From an uncultured Chlorobiaceae bacterium (GTDB taxonomy: Bacteria > Bacteroidota > Chlorobiia > Chlorobiales > Chlorobiaceae), in contig CAJAIK010000128.1 in assembly GCA_903939765.1 (NCBI GenBank), positions 1-39,240 on the forward strand: a stretch of DNA of 39,240 nucleotides, given 5' to 3'. The translations under genes and the position numbers were made by a program. The notes under the pieces are model-generated. The model did not search any database. It saw only the letters and a list, made by a program, of their open reading frames with translations, and was not told where the DNA came from. Below, in pieces: positions 1 to 11,700 of this stretch (position 1 is its first letter; each line of letters starts with the position of its first letter).

Positions 1-1590
1 CGTAACCGTCGTGGTCTGATCGTGGTCTGCCAAACCGTCACTGGCCTTTACCGTCAGCGTGTAGCTTTTCGTGCTTGATTCATAGTCAATTGCAGCGGCA
101 CCTGCTTCGGTCAGGCTGATCTGGCCCGAGGAAGGGTCGATACAGAACAGTGGCTCACTGCCGTCATTGAGCGGAGGAGTGACCAGACTGAAGGTCACCG
201 TATCGCCATCGGGATCAACTGCAGAGGCTTTCGCGCCACTTATCTCACCAGATGATGCATTTTCCAAAAGTTCCACATTCGAATGCTCGACGGTCAATAC
301 CGGTGCGTTGTCGTTGACATTGGTCAGGTTCAACGTAATGCTTCTTTCATCTACCCATGTATCACCATCGGTCGCCTGCATGATCAGAGTATAGCTTTTG
401 GTAATCGACTCATAATCAAGAGCTGATGCTCCGGCAGAGGTGAGGCTGATCTGGCCCGTTGAAGGGTCGATGCTGAAAAGGGCGGCTCCACTGCCATCGG
501 TCGGCACATCAACCAAACTGAATGTAGCCGCGCCACTCGCATCAGCATCCGCCCCGTCTATCTCACCTGGCAGATGGTTTTCAGCCATGGCGAAAATGGC
601 ATTATCAACAGAAAAATCATAACTGATCACTGGCAGCATGCCCAAGGGAACGGGGTCATCATGGTATGAAAGCGAAGAATCATCCGTCAACTCCACACTG
701 AATCCCTCTCTGTCAGAAGATGATGTAAAACTGATGGTCTCAAGCAAAAGGTCAAAGCCGCTGTTGATTGGGGTAACACCCATTCCACCTATAACTAAAT
801 TTCCTGGGGCTTCCTCATTAACAAACCAATTCCATCCCGTCACTGCGGCATTGGCTACCGCACCCGTATAATTGGCTTTAGTTATATCATAACTGAGATC
901 CAGATCTGCAGCATCAACAACAGTCCCCGCTTTCAGCCACACCTGAACATCTATCCCTGTAGCAGTAACGACCGATTTCAGTTCCAATGCAGCGGAAACG
1001 GCCACCAAAGTATGCTGATAGGCCAAGGCATTCACAAAAGGCGAAGTAACATAACCACCTTCTCTTGAGAATACATCCGCCAACCAACTGCCGCCTTTGC
1101 TTTCAGCCCCGACCAAGCCGCTGAATGCGGTCACTGCCGCACCAAAAGCCTGCGCTATACCATCAACAAAAGCCCGGCCCTTTACCCCAGCGCCAGTCAT
1201 GCAAGACCAGAAATGCAGGGATGGAGCCTTCACATCCTCCATGCCGTATGAAAGCTCAATAAAATCTTCAACCTCAAGCATCCTGCCGCACAGATTTATC
1301 GAACCCTCATGGCCATGACCAAGAAAATGGAGAGCCCTGTAACCTCCAGAAAGCGCACTATGGAGAGTAACCGCAAAATCTGACTGCTCCTCCACACGCC
1401 AAAGATCTGTTCCCCGTTCAAGTTGATCAAGCAACAAAGCAGAATCCTCAATACTGCTGTCAGCAATAACCAGCCTGCGACCTTCACAGGCGTTAACACT
1501 ATTCATACCAAACGTCTCAGATGAATTTCTCAAAAGATCAGCACCACACCATGCAGCTCCCCTGAATGCGACAACAGTTTCAATATCCAT
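1..1590 (-). CDS. DUF4347 / cohesin-like / cadherin surface protein (3' end outside window)
   Basis: The frame is open from ATG at 1590, behind a strong AAGGGGGG ribosome site, to the left edge, giving 530 codons with no stop. Residues 1-195 match the DUF4347 domain found at the N-terminus of giant adhesins. They contain HFLGHGHEG (H92, H94) and FWSCMTG (C130), a His/Cys layout like caspase-fold (clan CD) proteins. Residues about 198-305 form a beta-rich, cohesin-like segment with the motif IGGMGVT. Two cadherin-type repeats follow (about 328-430 and 431-530), each with a SIDPSTGQISLT-like core and a DYES motif. There is no Sec signal peptide, so type I secretion is likely. The gene follows the giant gene at 1820-21109 on the same strand after 229 bases. 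Family assignment is by motif recognition; a proteolytic role for the N-terminus is inference only. Confidence 0.85.
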   Translation of the reverse strand, partial: MDIETVVAFRGAAWCGADLLRNSSETFGMNSVNACEGRRLVIADSSIEDSALLLDQLERGTDLWRVEEQSDFAVTLHSALSGGYRALHFLGHGHEGSINLCGRMLEVEDFIELSYGMEDVKAPSLHFWSCMTGAGVKGRAFVDGIAQAFGAAVTAFSGLVGAESKGGSWLADVFSREGGYVTSPFVNALAYQHTLVAVSAALELKSVVTATGIDVQVWLKAGTVVDAADLDLSYDITKANYTGAVANAAVTGWNWFVNEEAPGNLVIGGMGVTPINSGFDLLLETISFTSSSDREGFSVELTDDSSLSYHDDPVPLGMLPVISYDFSVDNAIFAMAENHLPGEIDGADADASGAATFSLVDVPTDGSGAALFSIDPSTGQISLTSAGASALDYESITKSYTLIMQATDGDTWVDERSITLNLTNVNDNAPVLTVEHSNVELLENASSGEISGAKASAVDPDGDTVTFSLVTPPLNDGSEPLFCIDPSSGQISLTEAGAAAIDYESSTKSYTLTVKASDGLADHDQTTTVT

Positions 1591-1819
1591 ACCCCCCCTT
1601 GAAAATTTTCAGATGAACAAGACGAAAAGAAACCATAATGACAACTGACGGTTTAATAAATACATAAACCAAAAAATTCCAATCAAGCCAGAATACCATT
1701 TGCTCCACAAAAACTTGTGCGTATAACCTTCCAATCTATAAAAAGAAACAAAGCCACTCAACTATCACAAATATTTCACAAAGAAAGAGCAACGATTCAG
1801 TCAAAAATTAAATGGTATG

Positions 1820-2750
1820 TCACGCCACCCAACTCCCATCAATATCACCCTTGACAATGCCAATCAGGTGCAACTCCTGATCCGCATCGAGTGAGAGGGA
1901 AACAGGATTGTCCGGCCATACGACATGGGTTCTCGTCATGCTTTCACTGCCAACACTCTCGGGCACAAAGAGCCACTCATTGGCTGGAGCCGAAGGCAGA
2001 TCCACCGCCATCTTCAGAATATTGAGTGCATCAGCAGCTTTGACCTTGCCATCATGATTGACATCTGCCGCCAGGAACTGGTATGACAATACGGCGCTTC
2101 CGTCAGCGTTGGGATTCATCCCGACAGCGATTTTCAGCGCTGCCAAAGCGTCATTTGCCATTACAGCGCTGTTTTCAGATGCGCCAGCAACCTTTACACT
2201 GCTCAATGCGTAGCTGCCCTCAAGCATGTCGATGTGCTGGTATAAACCTTCAACACCAGTGGTCATACTGTCTGACGCTATGCCGAAAACAGGGATGGCC
2301 TCATTACCCAACTGACCCTTGCTCAGAATAAGGTCAAAATGCTGTGGATCAGTCGGTGCCGTAAGAGTCAGCACTCCAAGTTTTACCGGCCCGTCAGACA
2401 AGCCTGTCACACCCATCCCGCCAAGAATGAACTTGCCTGTAATTCCGGCGTTGGTCAAAGAGCTCCATCCGGCTGGCAACCCTGCGTCATCCTGCCAGGC
2501 AGCAACTGATCCGTCTGGCAGAAGAAGTTCCAGTTGCAAACTGTTGACGCTCTGTGCGGATGTTTCCCATATCTCTATGGTTCGGGTTCCATCGGGTGCC
2601 ACCTGAATGTTTCTGAATTCGACCGATTGGGTGCCCGTTGCAGCAGGAACAGAAGTAAGCGTGCTGGTAACATCGGTAATGACTGCACCACCATTCCAGA
2701 AGGTCACGTCGCCATGAAGGTCATGGATGGCAGCCACCGTCAGATCGAAG
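1820..2750 (-). other. Cohesin-like plus dockerin-like C-terminal module of the giant protein
   Basis: Residues about 6136-6280 contain a beta-rich segment with ILGGMGVT followed by LGVLTLTA, resembling cohesin-fold domains. Residues about 6310-6373 contain a doublet. The first half (ANDALAALKIAVG) has lost its calcium loop. The second (DVNHDGKVKAADALNILKMAV) is a textbook dockerin F-hand with D-x-N-x-D-G and a recognition helix. The protein ends in KGDIDGSWVA, another F-hand-like GDxDGS element. In cellulosomes cohesin and dockerin pair with each other. Outside cellulosomes the role of such modules is largely unknown. The terminal position could also serve as a secretion signal. Confidence 0.65.
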
Positions 2751-5700
2751 GTGTCGCTTGCTGTGGCGCTGCTGCTGTCGGTCGCTGTGAGCGTGACACT
2801 GATGCTGCCCAAATCGCCACTCGATGGGGTGCCGCTGAAGGTGAGGGTGTCGGCATCAAAGTGCAGCCAATCCGGAAGCGAGTCACCATTGCCAAGCGTC
2901 GCAGTGTAACTCAGGCTGTCGCCCGCACCCGCATCCACATCAGTAAACGTCTCATTTGAAACCTGAAATGAGAACGCATGATCCTGAACGCCTGTCTGGT
3001 CAACCAGCGCGGTTTGCAGTGTTGGCGCATTGTCAACATGAATCCCATCTGTGGAACCTGAGCTAAACGTGAGATCTACCACCGGGTTTCCGGCGGTGTC
3101 GCGCAGGTTGGCGCCGTTCAGCACAATGGCGTTATCGAGTGCTATGCCATCAGTGTCGTACTCGCCAGCGGCAACGACATGGCTGAAAATAAGCGTATCG
3201 GTACCGCTGCCTGACTCATAGACCGCATCAACTTCGGTGGCGCCGACCATCAGTTTGATCACCGGAGAAAGGCCTGCGACATCAACAAACACCGTTTCGG
3301 AGAACTGGACAGCAAAGTCGAGCGATTGGCCTGCGGCGTAGAGTCCGTCACCTGGCAAAATCACTGCTGCGATTTCAGGCGGCACGGTATCGCTCGGCAA
3401 CGCATCCATAGTTACCAGGATAGTCAAATCTGACTGTTCCACAACACCTTCGCTATTTCCAGCGTTGTCAGTGGCAACCGTATAGAAGGCATAGGTGTGG
3501 CCCGGCTGGCCAGCATAGGTGGCTTCAGTCAGCGTCGTGTTCTCAAGCCAGGGCGAGTATGCTCCGCCATTGTCAGAGACAAAAACAGTATAACCGGCAA
3601 TGGCCGACCCGACATCACTGCCCGACCAGCGGACAAGGAACTGGGCTGATTCAACAGTCGTCTCAGTCACAGCTTCGATATGGCTTTCGGGCGCTACGGT
3701 ATCGAGCGTATTAAAAATTGCAGGGGTGTCGATAGGCTCCTGTGTGGTGAAGACAATGGTCGCCTGCGCATCGATCACCGTACCGGTCGAAGCATCGGTT
3801 TTTGCATGAACGGTGTAATTGACAAAACCCTGGCCAATGCTGCCATCGCTGTCGGGGGGCAGGAAGCCGATGGTTGGATCGACAGGAATGTCGCCTGTCA
3901 CGGGGTCGATGGTCGTGAAGCTCCAGTAGGCCTCATGTGTCGTCACATCTATACCGGCAATGACATCAACCATGTAGCCCTTGGTGGCCGTCAGATCAAT
4001 ACGATCTATGTAATACGATACACCATCCGGCACGTCAACATAGATATCGCTCCAGCCAAAGTCGCCAAGGCGGAAGCTGCCGGCGTTCAGGTCGCTGTCC
4101 AAAGTCTGCGTAATTGTGACCTCCTGCGCTGGAGCAGTGGCACTCGCCTGGTTCTCATAGTGAATCGTGTAAGGCAGCGCATTGTGGCTGCTGGTCCAAT
4201 GTTCGTCGCCAAAGCTTTGCGGACCGACCATGTCGTTTGGATCGCTCGGACGGACGACAGAAACAGTTCCTTTAACCTGAATATCCCAATTGCTAAAAGT
4301 TTCCTCGAAGCTTTTACCCCAATAGATATCATTGGCGATATTGATAGCGTTCACTTCAGCAGGATTGTACATCGCTTGTAAATGAGGCAAGAAATATCCA
4401 ACATCGGATATTGCCCAGACGATTTTTCCGGCAGGATAGAGTATGCTTGGCGGAATATGTGTTGTCTGTGATTTTGCTACCAAAGTAAGTACCCAATCAA
4501 GATCTACTCCGCCATAAGTACTATCAATGTTATGTTCATCGAAATTTTGAACAAGATAGCCCATGTCACCACCTGTTGTATTGTAATGCTCAGCAGTCAT
4601 GGATGTCCCATGATCCCTTTCATATTGAATCAAATCCCTTAATCGCTCCAACCGCTGGTCAGGAGTCAAATTTTGGTTAATCCTTATTTCGAGACCGGAT
4701 GGATCAATCAGCGAAATTGGATTGTTCAATACATACCGGTTTAGATTCAGATCTCCACCAAAAATATTCAAAGGATCTTCCGAAGTGAATTTGCCAATAT
4801 CAACGGAATAATACCGCGCCCGCATGAAGTCCAGCCCGTTCCCTTCATCTGTCACTCCCCACTGCCCCACATACTCAAATGAGTTGGCAACGGTTTCGGT
4901 GGTTGTGAGGTTTTCACCGAACGGCAGGTAGGAGTACTGATTCACATAATCGCCTGTTGAACCGCTCAATCCTGCGGTGGAACCAATGGCGTTGTAGTCG
5001 TAATAATAAGAACTGCCGCCCGTAAGCGTCTGGCTTTCGAGACCAAATCCGTAGGTGTAGGCGGCAAGCAGATTACCACTGCCGTCATACTCACCGGCAA
5101 CATTCACCAACCCGGTCGGATCAAGCTGATACTCGGTGCGGGCACCATCGTGCACACTGGCAATGCGGTTACCGAGCGCATCGTATTCATAGTTCCACGT
5201 ATCCGTCGGAGTAGTGACAGAGAGCAGATGGTTTTCGACATCATAGGTGTAATGGGTGCCTACACCACTCTCAGTTTTGTCGGTCAGGTTGCCATCGGCA
5301 TCGTACGTGTAAGTGGCACTGCCAACAGCAGTGTACTCGTTAAGATTGTTGGTTGAGTAGTTCGTGGTCACACCACCATCTTCCACGGCTGTACGGTTGC
5401 CGGCGGCATCATAGTTGTAGGCTATATGGCGGCCATCCATCAACGTGGCACCAGTCAACTGCCCGATGGCGTCATACTCATAACTTGTCGTCCCCTCCAG
5501 TGTCGTTTCACTGGTACGGTGGCCCGCTGCATCATAGGTGTAGTCAAAACTGGAATTGATGGTATCATCCGCCTGATGGTTGACCAAGTGGGTCAACTGA
5601 CCGGCAGCATCATATTCGTAGGTCGTGTAGGTGCCATTACCATTATCACCCCGGCTCAACTGACCCGCCGCGTCGTAGCTGTATGAGGCGATCAGGTGTC

Positions 5701-8700
5701 CGTCGCCATCGGTAAGTTGAGCGAGATGACCAAGATCGTCATAGCTGTAGTGGGTGACATGCCCCGTCTGGTCAGCCATTTCGGTGCGATGGCCTGCTGC
5801 ATCATATTGATAGCTCAGCCAGCGCCCGTCACCGTCGGTGGTTTTGACAAGCCGGTCGGCGGCATCATACTCGAAGGTGGTCGAACTGTCGGCATCAACT
5901 GCGCTGATGAGATTGCCATGTCCGTCATAGGCAAAGGTGGCAGTTGAGCCATCAGCATAGCTTTTTTCAGTAAGATGACCATGATCGTCGAAAGTATAGG
6001 TTACGCTTTCGCCGCCGCGGTTAACCGCTACATGCAGATACCCTTGAGAATCATAACTGTAGCTCTCGCTGCTGCTGTCGGCGTAAGTGATCGTGTTCAG
6101 GTTACCCTCGCTGTCGTAACCGTAGTCGATGGCATTGCCACGCTGGTCAGTGACCTGGGCAAGATGTCCGAACTGCGCCTCGTATGCAAAGTCAACAGTG
6201 TGACCCAGGGCATTCTGCACGGAGAGCGGGTTCCCCGCCGTGTCATACTCAATGCCTGTGGAGGTGCCATCGGCATTGACAATACCGGTCATGTTGCCGT
6301 TGGCATCATAGCGTAACTGGCTGACATGACCCAAAGCATCCTCTACCTGGGCAATCTGTCCCCGTTCATTCAACCAGAGGTGAGTTGTATCTCCAAGAGC
6401 GTCGGTAGCAACGACCTCATTGACTCCGACATAGCTGTAGGTGAACGCCTCCGCGCCATCATTAAGATATTCATGGATTAACCGACCGCTCGCATCGTAG
6501 TCGAAGTGCTGTACCGTGCCGTCAGCAAGCGTGACGCTGCTGATACGATGTTGCGCTGCACCGGCTTCAGTAACATAGCTGTACTCTGTCGTACCATCAA
6601 GCGAGGTGGCACTGGCAAGATGCTGGTTATCGGTATCGTAGGCGAACGTAACGGTGTGTCCGTTTTGATCGGTTTGCTGGATCAAACGTCCGGCACCATT
6701 GTAGATAAAGCTCAGTCTATTGCCGTTGTCTGCCACAACTTGCGTCAGACGTCCGCTTTCATACGTGGCTTGCACGCCATGGCCGTTGCTGTCAAGAATC
6801 TCCTCAAAGTCGCCACTCTGATTGAACACAATGCGGGTGCCGTTCTGCTGATGAAACTCGAAAACGCCACCGGTTTCAGTAAGGGTGGAAGTGCCCTGAC
6901 CGACCAGTTTATAGCTGCCGTCAGATTGCCGTTCAAAGTGCTCCTCTGCTCCAGCAATGTCAACAACCACGCTGCCATCTGACTGGCGAGTTGCGGTGAT
7001 ATCCCAGGCAAAGGTATGACTGTAACCAAGCACGCCCGGTTCAGTCGGACGCAGCAAAGCACCGCTGTCGCTTGCACTCATGTAATCAAGGCTGAAAAGT
7101 CGCGCAACGTCGTCGGTACGGCTTTCCAGTTGATCCAAAGCGGTAGCGTTCTCCGCCAGATTGTTCTGGTAGTCGGTGGTGGTTGCACCCAGCTCTGCAA
7201 TCAGATTCGCCTTGACCGTTGCCCATGACTCATCGCTGACATTTTCAGGCTTGCTGGCATCCAGAATGGTATTCCAGTCGATCACCTGATCCGGTTTCAG
7301 GCTGGAAACACCAAGATTGACCGTCCCTCCCCCGGCAAAGTCAGGTGTGAAGAACAACTGGAAGCTTCCTTCGGCACCCGGAGAGAGAATACCGGCAGGC
7401 CCTTCGCTGTTGATGCCGAGCAGTTGCAGGCTGGTGCCTCCAAACGCAGCCTCTCCGGGCAGTTTCAACAGGGCATTGCCTGATACGGTCAACAGCGGCG
7501 CAGCAACGTCCGTGTCACCAAGGTTCTGATAATAAACCCTCACCGACCCTACCTGTCCGGGACGAAGGGCTGAAGGTGTCTCCATGCCGTACTCGACATG
7601 GCCAAGCTCACCGTTGTTCACCGTAAAGCTGTCGTTCAAAAGTGCCGTCCGCGCGCCATCCTGCACCTTTACATCATACGTATCAGTGGCCAGTCCGCGC
7701 AAATCGAAGGTCGCCCAAAGCTCGGTGCCATCCTTCCAGTAGACCTGGCTTGCTTCATGTTCCGCGCCATCCGGTCCTACCAGCATGGCCGTTGTGTGGG
7801 TGGTTAATTCCGCACCATCAATGCGAACCGTAACCTGACCTTTGTTGCTGCCTGCGGCGGTACCAATCTCCGTGATAGAAAATTGCAGGGTGTCGGCGGT
7901 AATGGAGTAGGCATCAGTTGCGCCTGCTGCATTGTATGCCATGACGTAATAGGTACCACCTCTGGTGTTGGCAATCACGAGGCTTTGATCGGGCGAGTCG
8001 GCTTGATTGTAACGAAAATCGAAGTCGGAGCGGCTCGGCATTGCATCGTAACTGACAAAAAGCTCGGTACGTCCTTCAGTGGCCGCACGGTCAAAATTGA
8101 AGCGCAACGTCTCTCCTGCCGCAACATCCACACGGTAATAGACCGCTCCACCATGTGCAAAAGAGGCCGCATCCGGTGTGCCGAGAGTGAGTGCTTCGAC
8201 ATCCATCCGGGTGGTGTCAAGAGAGGCATTGAGGTTGTTAACCTCGTTGGTTTCATTAATCTGGTTGAAAATATCGCTGCGCACAATCACGTAGTAATCG
8301 CCACCGATAAGGCCGGGCATTGCACCGGTTGCTGTCTGAGTGTAGCTTTCATTACCATCAAGCCCTCCGTAGATCCCTACCCTGGCAAACAGTGTGTCGC
8401 CCACATCCCAGACGGCATCACTGGAGAGGTAGATGCTGTCGCTCCACTGCCCGGTAACGACCTGTCCGCTTTCGTTGGTGACCGTATAGCTGATGCTTGC
8501 CAGCGCACCGGGAACACCATTTTCAGGCACAGTAATAACACCCGCCACCAAGTCAACCGGAGTTGGCTGGGTTATCTGTACCGCCGTGGCATCCATTGCG
8601 GTATTGTTGCTTTCACCGCCGCGCTCGTAGATGGCATCACTACTGTCAACAATACCGAATACATAATATTTGCCGCTGATACCATCCGGAATGCGGAACG

Positions 8701-11700
8701 ACTGGTTGAATACGACATCTGCACCAGCCGACAGTGCCGTCCGGCTCTCCGCATACCCCAGATAGATATCTGATGCCCTGTCAAGCATTCCATCACGTGA
8801 GAGATAAAATGCCTGCCGCCAGCCGCCACTCGTATCTGCACCGTCATTGTGGACCGTCCAGGAGAGTTGCAGATTTTGTCCGCTGGAGCCCTGATCTGCT
8901 GCCTGCAGTGCGCTCATGAGCAGATCAGGAGTTGCAGTCAGGTTGACAGTCATCGTTCCTGCTGAAAACCCAAGGTTATTGTTCTCACCATTCTGCTCCG
9001 TTACCCATCCCCAGGCATCCGTGCGCACCCCGACGTGGTAGTCACCCTGAAGGTCAATGGGCAGCTTGAACGATCCCGTCCCCTGATAACTCTCGTTCGG
9101 GTTCAGGCGGTTTGCATGGTAGACGTTTCCGAGATTCACATCATCGGAATTCCCGAATATGTCGTCTGGGCTCAAAATCACATTGTCCACCCACCATTCA
9201 GAGTTGGTACGACCGAGTCCGGCATTGATGACGGTATAGTCAACCGTCAGCCAGTCACCGGAACCGATCGTCAGAGGCGCAGTAACCGAAGAAACCTGCA
9301 AATCGGCTGTTGGCTGCGCCTGGATCTGCAGGCCGGAATGAGCATCATTGTTATTCTGATTGGATTCATACACCTGGTTATAGGCATCTGTTACCACAAA
9401 AAGCTGGTATTGACCCGACAAATTACCGGGCAACGAAACCAGCGCACTGTTCGAATAGGTTTGACCTGCTTGCAGCAAACCGCTATGCGTGGAACTGCCA
9501 ATCCAGACATCGTCTCCGTTGCCAAGCACTGCGTCACCGGAAAGAATGACACTGTCCGTCCATTGTTCAGTGCTGCTGTAGCCGACACCCTGATTCAACA
9601 CCGTCCATGAGACTCGCACGCTGTTTCCGGCTTGTGCTGCTGCTGGAGCACTCACTTCCGTCACAACCAGATCGGCAGGGCGGGAGTTGATGGTAATCGC
9701 TGCAGAACTGGCAAAAACATTGTTATCGTTGTCAAGTTCAAAAACGTCGTTGCGGCTATCAGTGGCGGCTATCAGATACCAGGAACCCTCCAATCCTTCA
9801 GCCAAACGGATGGTAGCGGTATTACTATAGTGCCCACCTGATTCCAGTGCGCCGGAATGCCATACATCCGTGAGCTTCGTATCGCTGGCATCAAGGGTGA
9901 TATCGCGGGAGAGATAGATTGAGTCATACCAACCCGCATTTGGTGTGGCGGTTGAACCGGTGTTGCTCACTTGATACGTGATGCTCAGGTCGTGACCTGC
10001 AATTGCCGGAGAGGGCGCTGAAATTGCTGAAACCTCCAGATCCGGTGGCGGAGTCAAACGCACCAGAGTCGGAGTAGTGTCATAGGCAACGTCGTTGGAC
10101 TGGAAAGCATTGGAAACAGGCGAAACCGGGGTCACCGTCACAAAGAAATAGAATGCATCACCATAGACACCCACCGGCAGCATCACTTTCTGCGTCGTAA
10201 CAAAATGGCTTTGTCCGTCAGGCTCAGGCAGTTTATCGGCCGCCAAATCCCTCCAAACCGTGCTCAACAACCGGTCGCCTCCATCCAGTACATCGTCCGT
10301 TGACATGTAGATGCGCTCCACCCAGACCGTTGAATTACCGACAACAGGTGCCAGACCCGCATTGTCGATCGTGTAGGTCAGCGACATATTCTGGCCTGAC
10401 AAAGCCTGCAAAGGGGCAGCAACCGAAACCACTGCCAGATCGGAAAGTTCAGTCAGCGGAATCGGCTGTATATCAAGCACACTGCTCGCCGTAATGTTAT
10501 CGCCCTCACCCGCACCTTCCGGGACATGGCCATAAGCATCTGTCTTGACCAGAATGTGATACTCCCCCTCACGGCTATTTGGCAGCGTCACCCTCGCCGT
10601 ACTGGTGTAACCCTCCGCTATATCAAGATAACTCTGGTTTTGCACCGTACCAAGCAGGAGATCGGTACCGTCAAGTGTTGTATCAGATGAAAGATAGATC
10701 TGGTCGTACCAGTAGCGAACCGGTGTAGGAGCGTTACCCGTGTTGTTGACAACCCATTGCACCTCAATCTCCCGCCCGGCAAAGCCGGAAGCTGGAGCGG
10801 TAACACTTTCAACCTCAAGGTTTGTATTGAGGACATTGAAGAGCACCGATCCATAGGTTGTATTGTTGGTTTCTCCCGCAGAGCCTTCCGCCACATTATT
10901 ATAGGCATCAGTAAGAACCACGACTCGGAAATGGCCCTGCATGTCCACTGGAACCTGAATCGTCTGGATCCGCTCCAGGCCGCCCGACAGAGGCAATTGA
11001 GCAGTGGTCTGGAAATCCCCAACCCACCTGTCCAGCCATGGAGTATCGGGATTGTCGAGATAAATTTGATCATACCACGTTGCATTGGAAGGTTCCGTGC
11101 CTTGCGTGGCGATCGTCCACGAAACTTCAATTGAGCTTCCGGCATCGACATCAACGACACCCGGAGGCGTTCCGACATGGGAAATCTGCAAATCAGGGCC
11201 CACATCGACAAGGCTGATCGGTATCTCCTTTTCAAAACTCAAGCCTCCCTGATCGGTAGAGCTGACCCGGATGGTGAAAGAGGCTGCGGTTTCATAATCA
11301 AGAGCCGCACCTTCAGCAAGCTTGATCTGATTACCAACCAGTACAAAGCGTCCTCCGGCATCGTCGAGCAGATGGTACTCATGACCCCACCACCCTTCGT
11401 CATCGGAGCTGTAGAGTGTGCCAACCACCGTTCCAGGCAGGCTGTTCTCGGCAATCCTTGCATTGTCAAGATAAATATCGCTTGCTGGCCGGTTGACCGT
11501 CACATACTTGCTGCCAAGCACAAAGGTGCCATCCTCGTCGGTGGTGTTGACCGTGATGGAACGTCCTGTTTCTGCATGGTTGCTGGCGTTATAGGTATGC
11601 ATGAAGGTACCCGCAGCCGCAACCCATTCGTCAGGCGTGAAGGCGTTCGTTGTACCATCACCCCAATTGATGCTGTACCCTGTACGCGTATCCGGGCCCG

